A stretch of 64,000 nucleotides of DNA. Origin: Phytophthora colocasiae (Eukaryota > Oomycota > Peronosporomycetes > Peronosporales > Peronosporaceae). Shown one piece after another: positions 33,908 to 45,481 of the stretch. The notes beneath the pieces were generated by a model, which saw only the letters and a list, made by a program, of their open reading frames with translations, did not search any database and was not told the origin of the DNA. The first letter of the stretch is position 1, and each line of letters starts with the position of its first letter. The stretch covers positions 124,001-188,000 of the forward strand of contig JAGKQI010000054.1 of assembly GCA_018806915.1 (NCBI GenBank). Reading direction: 5' to 3'. The position numbers and the translations under genes were made by a program.

Positions 33908-34593
33908 GGTTATGGACCCCAACGCTTCCTCAGCGTGGAGATAAAGAAAGACAAGGATGAAGCAAGCCACGGACACAAGCCAAGACGTACATCGGCTGTC
34001 ACGCATCGGGCCAGTACTCAAGTAATCTATCCTATGCTCCAGCCACTGAGCTGTGAAGACGCACGCACGCCGTGCTGGGAGGCCATCCCTCGCGTCAGCC
34101 ATGCTGCACGCACGCAACGGCCCAGTCCTCCACCTATGCTCCAGCCACTGAGCTGTGAAGATGCACACACACCGTGCTGGGCCATCGTGTCCCCTCAGCA
34201 ATGTTGCTGTAGCGCCGCACGCTCGACGTGCTGGGAGAGCCCCAGGCCAGCCACCGAGCTTGAGCCTACCACGCTGTAAGACCGCCCATGGAAGCAGGCT
34301 AGCTTACATGGCATACTGCCTGTACATACACTACCACATGTAGTAGTTCTGAGACGCTATCAGCTCTCTAATTACATTGCATACTCGTTCAGTATGATTA
34401 CTACTTATATATAGTAGTACAATCTACGTAGTACTACTACCGATGGTAATACGTCAACACTTTTGACTGAAAGAAATACTACATGTAGTATTGTGGGTTC
34501 TACTCCAAATTGGATTGAGCGATTCATCAATCACCCCTGCCCAATCGCCTAGCAAATCGCCCAACTATCTTAACTCATAAGAAATAACATAGG
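33908..34593. other. leader region of the outer element with a 48-bp direct repeat
   Basis: Contains the putative primer-binding site directly after the LTR. Two 48-bp direct repeats, at 34032-34079 and 34134-34181, differ at three to four positions. The stretch 34320-34500 is rich in TAGTA/TACTA-type short palindromes. No coding region can be supported. Confidence 0.5.
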
Positions 34594-35915
34594 TTGAAGT
34601 TCAATCTCGAAGTTGCGTGCGGTTGCACTACCATGGACAGCGCGAACGCTAGCAGATCACGCCGAAGGAGCTCAACTCGTGCACGGGCTCGTGCGTTGCC
34701 TTATCAAGGGTCCCGACACCTTCCAGTACGTACAGCACATCTTGAAGCAATAGGGAGCACCGTACATCGGCCACGTTCTTCATCAAGCGATAGTCCCAGC
34801 GCGCTTACGGGTCAAGAAACACGTCTAAATGGACCGCAGACTGTGCAGGTGGAAGCGGTAGCTCAGCTCACATCGCCTAAAGCACCAGAACATTCAGTGC
34901 CGTCGTCACCATCTCCCGCTCCAGCAGCCCCAACCTTTCCTCCGTCTCCTTCACAAGCTGTGTCGCCTCCAGCCTCCCCACTACAAGCAAATATCGATGG
35001 CCAAGACCGAGAAGTTCAGCCGTCTAGAAGAGCAGGAATATGCGGAAGGCGGACTTCTTCCGGCTTCTTGTTCGGCCCGTTATCAAGAGTACAGTCTGTC
35101 AACGTGATCAGAGTGGGAAGAAGCCAGGCGACTTTGTTGCAAATGGAAGCACCTTTCAAGAGATATTGCAGACTCTTTGGGAAGAGTTTCGCGGTCATAT
35201 AAAAGGCAGGGCAGTAAAGGAGGAAGGTCAATGGGTACTCAAGGACCCTGAGCCAGCGGAATGGTATAACATCTTGCAATTTAAGTCGGGCCGCCATCTT
35301 GTCGTGAATACCAAGACCGAGTTTGAATGGAACCAGTGGCTGGTGAAATCAAACGGAAAGACAATTTTACTCATAATCTTTGAGTATGGTTCAGATATCG
35401 CAACGGCAAGGGACTATGAAGAGTTTGTGGCTGTATGCATCCGACCCCAGACCGACAGAGCTGGTGCTACCGCTGAGGCTTCACTCCGTGATATTGCTAA
35501 AAAAACTACAGGATCACTGGGGCTCAAGTTTACAGGCAACGACAATTACTTGGAGATTGTGGGCTAATCACATTACACGGAATCTCAATCGTTCCACGTG
35601 GCAGGAACAGATTGCGGATCCTCCTCCAGTCCATTTGGTGTATTTGCTTAATGCTACCCATTCTCAGTGAATAGGATCACCAAGTCAGCAGAGATGGCAT
35701 TGGATTGCGTTAATAGCAGTCTAGCGGACAATGAAGAGCTACAAAACGATCTGGAGGCTCTCAGACTTCGCCTGTCATCGCACAAGAAAACCCTGATTTC
35801 GAAACGTACGATAGTCGAGAGTTTTCTCGCTGATATTGATCTCATGACCATCACTGACGTGATTGACCCGTTTTTCGTGATGGAAAACCTTCAAGACACT
35901 GAGCATGAAGAATAG
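34594..35915 (+). pseudogene. repeat-associated protein of unknown function, frameshifted
   Basis: Three consecutive frames on the plus strand (34594-35202, 35040-35567 and 35667-35915) look like pieces of one protein broken by frameshifts. The first piece is Ser/Pro/Arg-rich. The middle piece is a folded-looking segment with EILQTLWEEFRGHIKGRAVK and WYNILQFKSGRHLVV. The last piece is a helical, Leu/Glu-rich C-terminus. I do not recognise the family and assign no function. It runs towards the Tc1-like transposase remnant at 35916-37029, with which it almost abuts tail to tail. The two may belong to one mobile unit, but no shared terminal repeats were proven. Confidence 0.45.
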
Positions 35916-37029
35916 CTAGTCACGAGAGTAGCTAGCGCTGGTATCGTCGGACACCAGGTTAAATCCAAGTAATTCTTCGTCATCACTTGCTTGTTCATTG
36001 TCACCCAACAGAGAAGAGAGGGCGGGGCGATTTTCTGATGCCATGGGGCCATTAGGGTCAAAATAGCCTTGGATTTTCCAGCCGCAATGCTCAAAAACTC
36101 TTGACATGTCGAACCTTTCAAATCGGCGAAAAGTCTCCACGGTAAATGGTAGTAAGTCACGCCCAATGGCGCTGGAAGTATCTCTTCACATACCCAAACA
36201 TGAACTCGATTGGGTTGAAAAATAGGCAGTAGGCCGGTAGAAAAATAGGAACGACTCCAATACTGCGCAAAAAGTGAATTATTTCAGGGTGTCGGTGAAT
36301 CGATGCTCCATCCAGTATCCACATCGAGTTCGACCCAGGATATTGTCGAACGTTTGCACGTTTAGAGTAAGTCCTGGCAGCATTTCACAAACTCAACTCG
36401 ATCAAATGTGCCTTGAGTGTCAAAACAATCGATCAATCCACTAACTCCAATAAATGCCAGTACAGAAATCCTCGGCTTGCGTTGAAAGTCACCTCGAATC
36501 GCAAGCTTTCGCCCTTTCATGGAATATCCACGTTTTCTGATCATACCCCGATTATCAAAGGAAACTTCATCAAGAAACACGAGATTGTGGTGACTCCAGT
36601 CAAGGTTTGACAGCTCCTCGACAAATCGGAATACATCCTGCTCCTTAATATGCATCGCTCGTCTTTCCAGCACCTTCCACGTGAGGCCACAGTCATGAAT
36701 GATGCGCCATACAGACGACTTTGAGATCGACATACTGTGCGCGTCCCTGAATGCGGCTTGAGCCTCATCCAAGTAGGCTAAAGGATGCTCACTGTAGAAT
36801 CACAAAGCCACTTTCGGTGATTCGCCGTGAACTTCTGTTCTATCCTTGTCTGAGCACGCTCAACGGTTCCTGTAGCTTCATACGCTCGAATCCAGTTACC
36901 AATTGTCGTTTCACACTTGGTAAATGCGCGAGAGAGCTCCTTTCGCGACAACCCATGCTCATAGAAAGCGTACAAACAGTGGAGAATAGTATTGGGGTGC
37001 GCATGTTGCTGAGTGACAGCTACCTCCAT
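35916..37029 (-). pseudogene. Tc1/mariner-type (DD34E) transposase remnant
   Basis: The minus strand encodes pieces of a DDE transposase of the IS630/Tc1/mariner superfamily. An N-terminal helix-turn-helix part (ILHCLYAFYEHGLSRKELSR, 37029-36778) comes first. A second frame from 36772 holds the first catalytic aspartate in FLDEVSFD. A third frame near 36330-36170 has the second aspartate in ILDGASIH and the glutamate in NPIEFMFG, spaced 34 residues apart. The C-terminal piece ends at 35916. Stops or frameshifts separate the pieces at about 36775, 36360 and 36150. The gene is dead. It lies inside the outer LTR element and was probably inserted there or captured by it. Confidence 0.8.
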
Positions 37030-38548
37030 GATAGCAAAACACTCTCGTAGAATCTAACCACATACAGCAGCGAGCATTTTGTTAGTTAGCTAGCCAGCAT
37101 AGCACACTACAATGCAACTCACCACTGGCCTGAAGTGCCCCTCTTCTTTCTGCAGTTGTGTCTTTACTTGCAGTTATTTAGCGTCCTCCGCGAAGGCACC
37201 GGTAGAGCCTTCTATGCTGGCGCCTTCTGAGCGATGCTAAGTCTAAACAGTTTATTCATAATATACGACAACATGTTAAAGAATACGCCTTTGCTCTCAG
37301 GTACCTCCACGGATAACATACTCACACCACGCGCTTGACGAGACTTCCGCACTGGAGCACTTGGAGCAAGTTGGTTTTTTTGACCAATCGCGAGAAGGCG
37401 TCGATTGGTTGCTCCAATGTCCAATCGCCCAAGGCATCCAAATTTAGCTGGGATTGACAATATTCACAAAATTATGAGATAGAGCATGCACAGAGTGCTG
37501 ATCTCTGCTCATACAACTCAAACATACACATGCTCTTACAAACTGAGGCGAAGGAAATTCCGTCTGCCACGCAGCATTGCTGCAGGATTACGAAGAGATA
37601 AAAAAAAAACAAAAAAAAACATCTGCTTTACTACAGTAGTATTGTCATAATGTCCCTCTGTACTACGTAGTAGAATCCCAGTCGTACAACCACAATTCGC
37701 TGGCTTGATGCCAAGCTGTAGCGAACTACGGTAGTAGAACTACGGCTTGTTGTATCACAAATATTAAAACAAATTTGTTGGCTTTATGCCAAGCTGTAGC
37801 GAACTACTCTGGTAGAACTACAACTTGTAACATGTTAATACAACAACTCAGATTAATTTCGGGCTCTGTGAAAGCAAAATCAACAATGGCTATTGTAAAT
37901 TATGCAAACAGACTTTTGCGTCTTTAACAAAAGTTAAGACTTAATTATGTGCTGAAATGTATGAAACTGGGAGGCATCAGCGCCAAAACCGAACATTCAT
38001 ACGCCAAACTTGAACATTCAGTCACTGGCAGTGTTTCAAACATTTCCCCAATAAAATGAAATTAAAGAATTAAATTTTCTTCAATTTAAGTTCTTAAAGC
38101 ACCATACATTTACGTGACAAGCCAACGAAAGCCTCTGCCTACAGAAAGCAAACTATAGTTTTACTGCATCAATTCCACCTACAATTGATTCGATAGTTTA
38201 CAAGTCTAGCACTTATGAAGAACAATAATAAAAACTCTAAACGAGTTCAGTCTCTAGGGAGAACAATATCCCCAACGATGAGAGCCTGAGCACTTACTGC
38301 AAACACGAATAAACTACTTATGACACTGTTTGGGATTATTTATGCTTTAAAGCTGTAGCCTTTCTTCAAAAACTTGAAAGATATAAACTCTCAACAAAAT
38401 TAGTAAAAACAAATTTGAAAACGAACACCAACATCAACTATGAACCAGTTTTAAGAAACTGGGAGGCAAAAATTCTCTATAAGTCCTTAGCCAAAGAAAT
38501 ATAAAACCAAAACACAAACAAAATATGTGAAGAAACGTCCAAAAGCAT
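37030..38548. other. AT-rich non-coding interior of the outer element
   Basis: About 1.5 kb without a gene. Two copies of a segment containing GCCAAGCTGTAGCGAACTAC lie at 37698-37755 and 37776-37835, offset by 78 bp. Poly-A runs occur near 37600. The right end is the insertion point of the nested Ty3-like element (target GCAT). Confidence 0.45.
37698..37835 (+). repeat. two diverged 78-bp direct repeats
   Basis: The GCCAAGCTGTAGCGAACTAC core recurs 78 bp apart, followed by GGTAGAACTAC-type sequence in both copies, with several differences. Confidence 0.5.
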
Positions 38549-39447
38549 TGTAGCGTAGCCTGTTATCTCGCCCGGCTAGTTGGGCGTGTCGTATAGCCCG
38601 CTGTTGTCCTAGGGCGACGAACAGGCGTTCACTTGCTCTTCAACTCGTCCACTGGCCAACAGCACCCACTTGGTACTGCGCCGGATCTCCCGTAAAACGG
38701 TACGGTCGATCCTATTTATTAACTTCTCAATACACGTCTACCTCAACTGCTGAGTCCTCTACGGTTCCTCCGACAGATCGTCCACCAGGTTCCAGCCCGC
38801 CAACAACGTCCAGCGCCACTTCCGCCGGTAATTGTCCGCCAGTTCCTCGCTTCCACTCCGTCGTCAGAAAGCGCCCTTCCTCTTGAAGTCGCTGAAGACT
38901 CACAGCCCCACGTCCACGTCTCTCTCAACTACAATGTCTCCTACGGTTCGTCCAGCAGGTCGTTCACCAGGTTCCAGCCCGCCAACGACGCCCGACGCCA
39001 CTCCAGCCCGGTCGTCGTCCGCCGGTTCCTCGTTCTCGCACCGCCGTCCGAAAGCGCCCTTCGTGGCAAATTATCCACCGTCCTTTGCCCGACGTGGCAA
39101 ATTCCGAACTCTGCGCCCTCGGTGGCGAATTTCCAACTGAAGCTCCGGCCTCGCCGTCGCTCACAACGCTCCTCATCATCAAGACCGCTCCCATCGTACC
39201 ACTCCCGTTGATCAGCCTCCGTCGAACACATCTCCTCGTAGGTTCCCACGTCCAATCACTAACTCGGCAGCGCGCTGCGCTCGCCGCTCATTCGCCGTTT
39301 CTGGCCACACTGGACCTCCACGTTCGTGCTGTGCTGGTGCCGTCCTTCAACCACGCGCTCCACGGCCGACATGTTCCTCTCACCGTCCTTAGGTTCGCTG
39401 TCCTTAGGTTCGCCGTTCACCGCCGTCTCCAGATCCAACCCGCTACA
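38549..39447 (-). repeat. 3' LTR of nested Ty3-like element
   Basis: 899 bp. The LTR contains an internal diverged direct repeat of roughly 190-bp period (CCAGGTTCCAGCCCGCCAAC at about 38788 and 38969). Confidence 0.9.
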
Positions 39448-42400
39448 CGCCTTCCCCACATTTGGAGTCTTCCACGACTCTACCGTCTCTAAACAGCCTC
39501 TCATATTCGTCGACCGAAACCCAACGTCGGCCATCGCCTCCTCTAAGTTCTCCGTCGGTTGGTCGTCGTCGCACTTCCCGTTTAGGTTGGAGCTCGAACT
39601 CCAAGATGTACTGCCCCGCGGCGTTTCGTCTTCTCCGCCGTCGCAGTTCCACCAAAGGCTCGTCCTGCTGCTCGCCTGTCGTTTCACGCGCCACTGTTCT
39701 TCGACGTCGTCTCTTTCTTCCTGTTCCCGTCGCCTCGCGCACTGGAGCCTTCGATGCTCTACCAGTCTCGCTGTCCTTCGGTCTTGCGTCACCGTCCGCT
39801 TCCTCATTCTCGTACTGCAGCTCGTCCGCAATGTCCTTCGCCGCTTTTACCAGAAAATCCTCCGGGTAGTGATAGGAAACTAAAAACGATACGTGGGCGA
39901 TCACCTGTTCTCCGTCACCCTCCGTGTCTTCTCGTTCCAGCAGATAGTTGTCGTAACCGACCGCCTCAATTATCCGCATTGGCCCCATCCATTGGTGCGC
40001 TAACTTCGTCGCCTTCGGCCCTCTTGGCGGCCGATACACCCACACCCTGTCATTCGTCCGGAACGTCCGTCGCCGCCTCACCTGCTTGTCATAGTGCCGA
40101 GCTTGCCGTTGCTGCTCGCGCATCCTCGCTTTCTCTGCGCGTTCATGGCTTCCCCTCAATGTCGCCACCAACTTCTGGTGATAAGTGCTCAGCTCACCAG
40201 CCTCCGTCCGTCCCGTCGTTCGCAATAACTCGTTCGGGCTCTTCAATCGCCGTCCTAACATCAACTCGTTCGGGGACAATGCGACCGTCGAGTGCCGCCC
40301 AGAATTGTAGGAATAAACCGCAAAGCTCACCCAACGCTCCCAGTCGCGCTGCTCGTCGTTCTGCATGAATGTCGCTACGATGTCCTTCCACGTCCTGTTA
40401 AACCTTTCCACCAAGCCGATCATCTGGGGTCGGTAAGGCACGGGGTTCGTCTGCCTCGCCTGCAACATCGTCACCAACTCCTCGATCACCCTGCCGGTCA
40501 ACTCGGGTGCTCCGTCCGTTAACAGCTCCCGGAACGGCCCAAATTTCAAAACCACGTCCTTCATCAGGAACTCGGCCACATTCTCCGCCACGTGCCGGTC
40601 CACCGTCGTCGCCACCACATAGCGCGTCACGTACTCCACCGCTGCTATCACGTAACGCTTGCCACCATCGCTCGCAGGTAATGGGACTGCCACGTCCAAA
40701 GCCCACCTGTCGCCTACGTCACCTCCTCGAATACTGCGCAGTGGCGGCACCACCTCTCTGGGCCTCGCCTTCCTGCTTCCGCATTCCCTACAGCCGCGCA
40801 CCCATTTCTTCACCTCGCTTTGTAGTCCAGGCCACCAGTACGTCGCTGCAATCCTCGCGTAAGTGTGTGGAGACCGCAAATGGCCCGCCCACACCGAATC
40901 ATGACACTCCTTGAACACCACGGCCCACAATGCCGGGGGTAGAATCACCCGCTGTCCTTTCACCGTCTCAATCAACACCAGTCCGAACACCTTGGACACC
41001 TTCTGCCCTCGATACTCGCCCTCGGCTAACAATCGTTGCACCAACCGACTCTTCGCCTGCTCCTCCTGGATCTCGTCGTCAGTCACTTGCAGGGTTTGCT
41101 CCGTCAATCGTCGTCTCTCGACTTCCGCCGCACGCCGCCGTCGGTGATCTCCGTCGTGCCCGTCCGTCGCTCCAGCCACTACTGTCTCGCCCAACGCTGC
41201 ATCCACCATCGACTCATCCTCGCGCTGGTCGCCCGACGCCACTTGCGTCACCACCGTATTGTCACTCGCCTGCAGGTGCTCAGCCGGCGCCTCATTTCCC
41301 AACGCCGAGTCGTCCGTTCTTGCCGTCGGTACGCACGCCGGATCCGTGCTTCTCGTCGCTGCTTCCGCTCTTGGCTGCTCGCCGCTCACCACTCCCGGTG
41401 CCGCGTCCGTTCTGCTCACCGTCGTGCCGTGTGTCTCGGCTGCCGCTTGCTCCCGATCCACACTCACATCCGCCACCAGGTGATTCCGAGTCTCATCCCG
41501 TACCGCGCGCCCGTGCTCATCTGCCGTACGGTCGTTCGCCACATCGGTCGCCGTCTTCGCCTGGTTCGCCGAATTGCCGTTTTCTATCGAATCGCCCGCG
41601 TCCGTAGTCAACACCGCGTCGCCGTAGTCCACGTCCGCCTCGTTCCGTACTGGGGTCGTGCCACACGTCATCTCGGCTCCTCGTCCTGTCGCCGTCTCTG
41701 TCGCTGCTTCCAGCATCGCACGTTCGTGCGCCGCCGTCGCGCCGTGTACTACCGAATCCTGCGCCGTCGCTGCCGTTCTATTCGTCTCCTCGTCCATAGC
41801 AAAGTCCCGCAGCGCTCGCTCGGCCTCCGCCTGCCATTGCCGTTCGTCTTCTTTCCTCGTAGTGGCCCGAGTCACCCGTTGGTCGGCTGCCGGTACCGTC
41901 GTCGCCTTTCGCCGTCGCCGTCGCCGTCTGCCAGCTGCCGCGTCACCCGAGTGCGTCTCCACCGCCGTCTTCACGGGCTTCTCGTCCCCGTTCTTCTCCT
42001 CATCCTGTGTGTCGAGCGAGCCAGCAGTCGCTCCCGTTTCCGACGCCACGCCGTCCACGCTCGTTCCCTCATTATTGGCGCCCGTCGTACCGCCATCTGC
42101 AGCGCCTTGCGCCGCCCTCGACTGCCCTTGTTTCGCCGCCCGTCGTTTCGGTCGACGCCGCTTGCCAACCGCCGCTCGCATCGCGCCCCTTGCTGGTGGT
42201 CCTTGCCCAGCTTCTCGCCGCAACCGCGCACGCCGTCGTCTACCAACCGCCGCTCGCATCAAACCAATCGCCGGAGCCCTCGAGAGCGCGTCCGCCACCA
42301 CATTAGTGCTTCCAGGTCTATACTCGACTACAAAGTCGAACTCTTGCAGGGTCAGCGCCCAACGATGGAGCTTGCCCGTCAAGTTCGCACTCGTCATCAA

Positions 42401-45400
42401 CCACCTCAAGGCTGAATGATCCGTAATTATGACAAACTGCCGCCCGTACAAGTAGGGTCGAAACAGCTTCACCGCCCAGACCACCGCCAAACACTCCAGT
42501 TCCGTGATACCGTACTTACTCTCGGTCTCGCTATTGACCTTACTCGCATACGCCACCGGTTGCCAGCCCTTGCCTTGGTCCTGCATCAAACACGCGCCAA
42601 GTCCAACAACACTCGCATCCGTCACCACTCGAAATGGCAGTCGAAAGTCAGGATAGATAAGGAGAGGTTTGCTTGTTAGGATCGCTTTCACCTTCTCGAA
42701 CGCTTCCTCCTGCTTCGCCGTCCATTCCCACGCCACTTTCTTTCTCAACAACTTCGTCATGGGCGCCATGATCGACCCAAATCCTTCCACAAATCGTCGA
42801 TAATAGCCCGCCAGGTGCACAAACCGCTTGACCTCGTGAGCGTCGCGTGGCTTCGGAAACTCCCGTACCGCCGTGATCAGCCGCTCCACCGGTCTCACAC
42901 CCTCGTTGCTCAACTCATGGCCCAAGTACTCCATCGACCGCATGGCGAAGCTGCACTTCTTCAGCTTCAACGTCAACCCAGCCATCGACAGTCTCTCCAG
43001 CACCGTCGCCAGTTCCACTACGTGCCGTTCAATCCCGCCACGCGTGAAAATGATAATGTCATCTAGATAGACTAAACACGTACTCCATGTCAGTCCTCGC
43101 AATACATGATTCATCATTCTTTGAAAAGTAGACGGCGCGTTCGTAAGTCCAAAGGGCATCCTCACGAAACGATACAGTCCTCTCTTCGTCGTAAACGCCG
43201 TCTTGTCCCGATCTTCTGGCGCAACCAATATCTGCCAGTAACCCGCTTTTAAATCCAAGGTCGTGAAGAGCAACGCACCGCCTAACGCCTCCAACGTCTC
43301 GTCGATCCGGGGCAGAGGATACACATCTTTTTTCGTCACCTTATTAAGAGCACGATAGTCAATGCAAAAACGTATTTCTCCATCTTTCTTGCGCACTAAT
43401 ACAACGGGAAATCCCCATGCACCATCTCCTTCTTCGATAACGCCGGCGCGGAGCATCTTCTCCACGTTCTCTTCAATCACCTTGTCCTCCGTTTGAGCCT
43501 GTCGACGCCGCTTCAGCATGATCGGGGCCGTCTCGCCAGTGTCTATGTGGTGGTGGATGTTCAATGCCGTAGCCGGAGGACAGTCACTCTCATCCGCAGA
43601 CAATCCTCGATACACTCGCAACAACTTCAACACCAACTCACGAGCCTCCTGATCCTCCATGCCTACTTTCACGTCGCTCTCGTTTTGCAGTGGCGTCTTG
43701 CTATCGCCCAGTTTGCTCATCCAGTCGGTCAACCTCTTCGTCCCCAGCCCGTCATTCATCGCCAGGATAGTCATGTCATCGTCCACTGGAATCAACGTTC
43801 CCAATTCACGCTTGTTCGGCAAGTTCGCTGCTCGGTCGTTCGCATTGATCGCTGGTACCCAGGCCTTCCCGCCTTGCGCAGTCGTCACAGTTGCAGCCAG
43901 CATTACCGCTCCCGTGTTCCGCGTTGGGATAAACAGACCTCGTTCACCGTCTTTTGCCGTTACCGATACTGCCACCGGCGTCACTGTTCGCGCCGTCAAC
44001 CGTGCTCTCCCAGCGATCCTCACCGCAGCAACCTTCCGTCCGCCTCGCTTGTCTGTTGTCCGGAAGGGAATCACTACCGCCCTGCCGTTGTCGTTATACC
44101 GCACCTCGTTCCGTCCGAAATCCATCGTCGCTCCACGTGCCTGCATGAAATCCACGCCGAGAAGGAACTCGTCGGTACATCCAGAGACCACCAAAGCTTT
44201 CACATTTATCAACTCGTCGTACACGTTCCGAAACTCGAAACTCCACACTCCAACCACGTCCAGCAAGAAACCGCCAATGCCTTCCACGTAGTCCACCGGC
44301 GCCACGTTCGCCAGCTTATCTCCGTGTGCCATCCAGTCAGTACCTGCGATTGAGTATCTCGCACAGCTGTCCAACTTCACTTCCTTCCGCACGCCGTTCA
44401 CAGTCAGTATCGCCGTCGGGAGTCCGTCCTCAGCGCCAACATGTTCCAGTGCTTTGTCGCCGACTTCCCGCCGTGCCTGCTGCTGCTTAGTGAGGCTCAC
44501 TCGTGCTGAATTCTTCAATTGTGTGTCCGGGCTCACGTCTCCATCGGCACGCCGCTGCCGTCGTTCTTCCAGTGCTGTCAGTGCCTCCGTCGCTTGTCGT
44601 GTGCGTTCTTCGCGTTGTATGGCGGCTCGACGCGCACGTTCCTCATCATGCTCGCGAGTGGCGTTTCGTACTGCCGTTTGCTTCGCTTTCAACTTCCGTT
44701 GCTTGGCGGTCTTCCGCGCTCGTCGCCGTTGTCGCCGTGCTCGAGCAACATCGCCTTCCAAGTCACCAGAACTGTCGCTACCGTCATTTTCGCTCGGCTC
44801 ATCATCGCTCACTACCGGGGCCTTACTCGGTTCCATCTCTTCGTCCGGGTCTACCGGGACCGGCGCCTTCTCCTCTACCCACAGCGGATGGTCGGCCTCC
44901 ACCGCTGTCGTCATCGTGCCATGCTGCTGCTGTGGGCCATACGCATTCCGCGCGACCACACTCGTCTCCACGTTCTTGCCGCTCTCGTCCTTTTCTGGTG
45001 CTGCGCTGGCGTTCACTGACACCCCGTTCGTCGCGTCAGCCAACGTCACGGTCGCAACCTGCACCGCCGCACCCGTAGACTCGCTCTCGCTCGCTTCTCT
45101 TGCGCCGTCGCGGTCTTGAGACTCTGGGCTCACCGCTGCCTCCACGTCTGCCGTCGCCACTACCTTCGCGCCTTCCCCAGTTGGACGTCGGTCACTACCG
45201 TCTCCCGTCGCTGGTTGCACGTTCGTTTTCTCTTGATGCTCTCGCTCCTCTCGTACGAACCGCGTAGCAGCCCACGCCGGTCGCACCGTTGCGAGATATA
45301 ACGCCGCCCGCTCAGCATCACGCATCGCTGCTTCTTCAGTCATTTCCGCCATTAATTCACTCAATTTCCCGTCCGTCAGCGTTTCCGCGCGTTGCACAGC

Positions 45401-45481
45401 AGCCACTTCCACATCCAGTCGCCGTGCGCAGCCATTCTCGCCTGTCACTTTCGTCGGTCTCTCCCGTCGGGGTGCTCGCAA
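39443..45481 (-). CDS. pol polyprotein of nested Ty3-like element (2012 codons, open)
   Basis: One open frame of 2012 codons with no stop. It begins with Gag-proximal sequence. An aspartic protease segment (LDSCARYSIAG, near residue 369) follows. Reverse transcriptase comes next, with YLDDIIIF near residue 805, then RNase H (VVTDASVVGLGA, near 955). The integrase has its H-H-C-C zinc part near 1525-1563 and catalytic residues in WALDVAV (~1597), LLTDGAPEL (~1655) and GLVERFNRT (~1687). A GPY/F-like module follows the integrase, then a basic repetitive tail. An unusual Arg/Ala/Thr/Asp-rich spacer of about 390 residues separates RNase H from integrase. The frame overlaps the 3' LTR by five bases. 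It probably continues a gag frame that is broken upstream, so expression of this copy is doubtful. Confidence 0.88.
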   Translation of the reverse strand: MRAPRRERPTKVTGENGCARRLDVEVAAVQRAETLTDGKLSELMAEMTEEAAMRDAERAALYLATVRPAWAATRFVREEREHQEKTNVQPATGDGSDRRPTGEGAKVVATADVEAAVSPESQDRDGAREASESESTGAAVQVATVTLADATNGVSVNASAAPEKDESGKNVETSVVARNAYGPQQQHGTMTTAVEADHPLWVEEKAPVPVDPDEEMEPSKAPVVSDDEPSENDGSDSSGDLEGDVARARRQRRRARKTAKQRKLKAKQTAVRNATREHDEERARRAAIQREERTRQATEALTALEERRQRRADGDVSPDTQLKNSARVSLTKQQQARREVGDKALEHVGAEDGLPTAILTVNGVRKEVKLDSCARYSIAGTDWMAHGDKLANVAPVDYVEGIGGFLLDVVGVWSFEFRNVYDELINVKALVVSGCTDEFLLGVDFMQARGATMDFGRNEVRYNDNGRAVVIPFRTTDKRGGRKVAAVRIAGRARLTARTVTPVAVSVTAKDGERGLFIPTRNTGAVMLAATVTTAQGGKAWVPAINANDRAANLPNKRELGTLIPVDDDMTILAMNDGLGTKRLTDWMSKLGDSKTPLQNESDVKVGMEDQEARELVLKLLRVYRGLSADESDCPPATALNIHHHIDTGETAPIMLKRRRQAQTEDKVIEENVEKMLRAGVIEEGDGAWGFPVVLVRKKDGEIRFCIDYRALNKVTKKDVYPLPRIDETLEALGGALLFTTLDLKAGYWQILVAPEDRDKTAFTTKRGLYRFVRMPFGLTNAPSTFQRMMNHVLRGLTWSTCLVYLDDIIIFTRGGIERHVVELATVLERLSMAGLTLKLKKCSFAMRSMEYLGHELSNEGVRPVERLITAVREFPKPRDAHEVKRFVHLAGYYRRFVEGFGSIMAPMTKLLRKKVAWEWTAKQEEAFEKVKAILTSKPLLIYPDFRLPFRVVTDASVVGLGACLMQDQGKGWQPVAYASKVNSETESKYGITELECLAVVWAVKLFRPYLYGRQFVIITDHSALRWLMTSANLTGKLHRWALTLQEFDFVVEYRPGSTNVVADALSRAPAIGLMRAAVGRRRRARLRREAGQGPPARGAMRAAVGKRRRPKRRAAKQGQSRAAQGAADGGTTGANNEGTSVDGVASETGATAGSLDTQDEEKNGDEKPVKTAVETHSGDAAAGRRRRRRRKATTVPAADQRVTRATTRKEDERQWQAEAERALRDFAMDEETNRTAATAQDSVVHGATAAHERAMLEAATETATGRGAEMTCGTTPVRNEADVDYGDAVLTTDAGDSIENGNSANQAKTATDVANDRTADEHGRAVRDETRNHLVADVSVDREQAAAETHGTTVSRTDAAPGVVSGEQPRAEAATRSTDPACVPTARTDDSALGNEAPAEHLQASDNTVVTQVASGDQREDESMVDAALGETVVAGATDGHDGDHRRRRAAEVERRRLTEQTLQVTDDEIQEEQAKSRLVQRLLAEGEYRGQKVSKVFGLVLIETVKGQRVILPPALWAVVFKECHDSVWAGHLRSPHTYARIAATYWWPGLQSEVKKWVRGCRECGSRKARPREVVPPLRSIRGGDVGDRWALDVAVPLPASDGGKRYVIAAVEYVTRYVVATTVDRHVAENVAEFLMKDVVLKFGPFRELLTDGAPELTGRVIEELVTMLQARQTNPVPYRPQMIGLVERFNRTWKDIVATFMQNDEQRDWERWVSFAVYSYNSGRHSTVALSPNELMLGRRLKSPNELLRTTGRTEAGELSTYHQKLVATLRGSHERAEKARMREQQRQARHYDKQVRRRRTFRTNDRVWVYRPPRGPKATKLAHQWMGPMRIIEAVGYDNYLLEREDTEGDGEQVIAHVSFLVSYHYPEDFLVKAAKDIADELQYENEEADGDARPKDSETGRASKAPVREATGTGRKRRRRRTVARETTGEQQDEPLVELRRRRRRNAAGQYILEFELQPKREVRRRPTDGELRGGDGRRWVSVDEYERLFRDGRVVEDSKCGEGV

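Noticed and set aside
41036..42415. 459-codon open frame on the plus strand
   Set aside because: It lies antisense to the pol frame of the nested Ty3-like element. Its Arg/Ser/His-rich reading is the mirror of the GC-rich low-complexity spacer, with no domain of its own.
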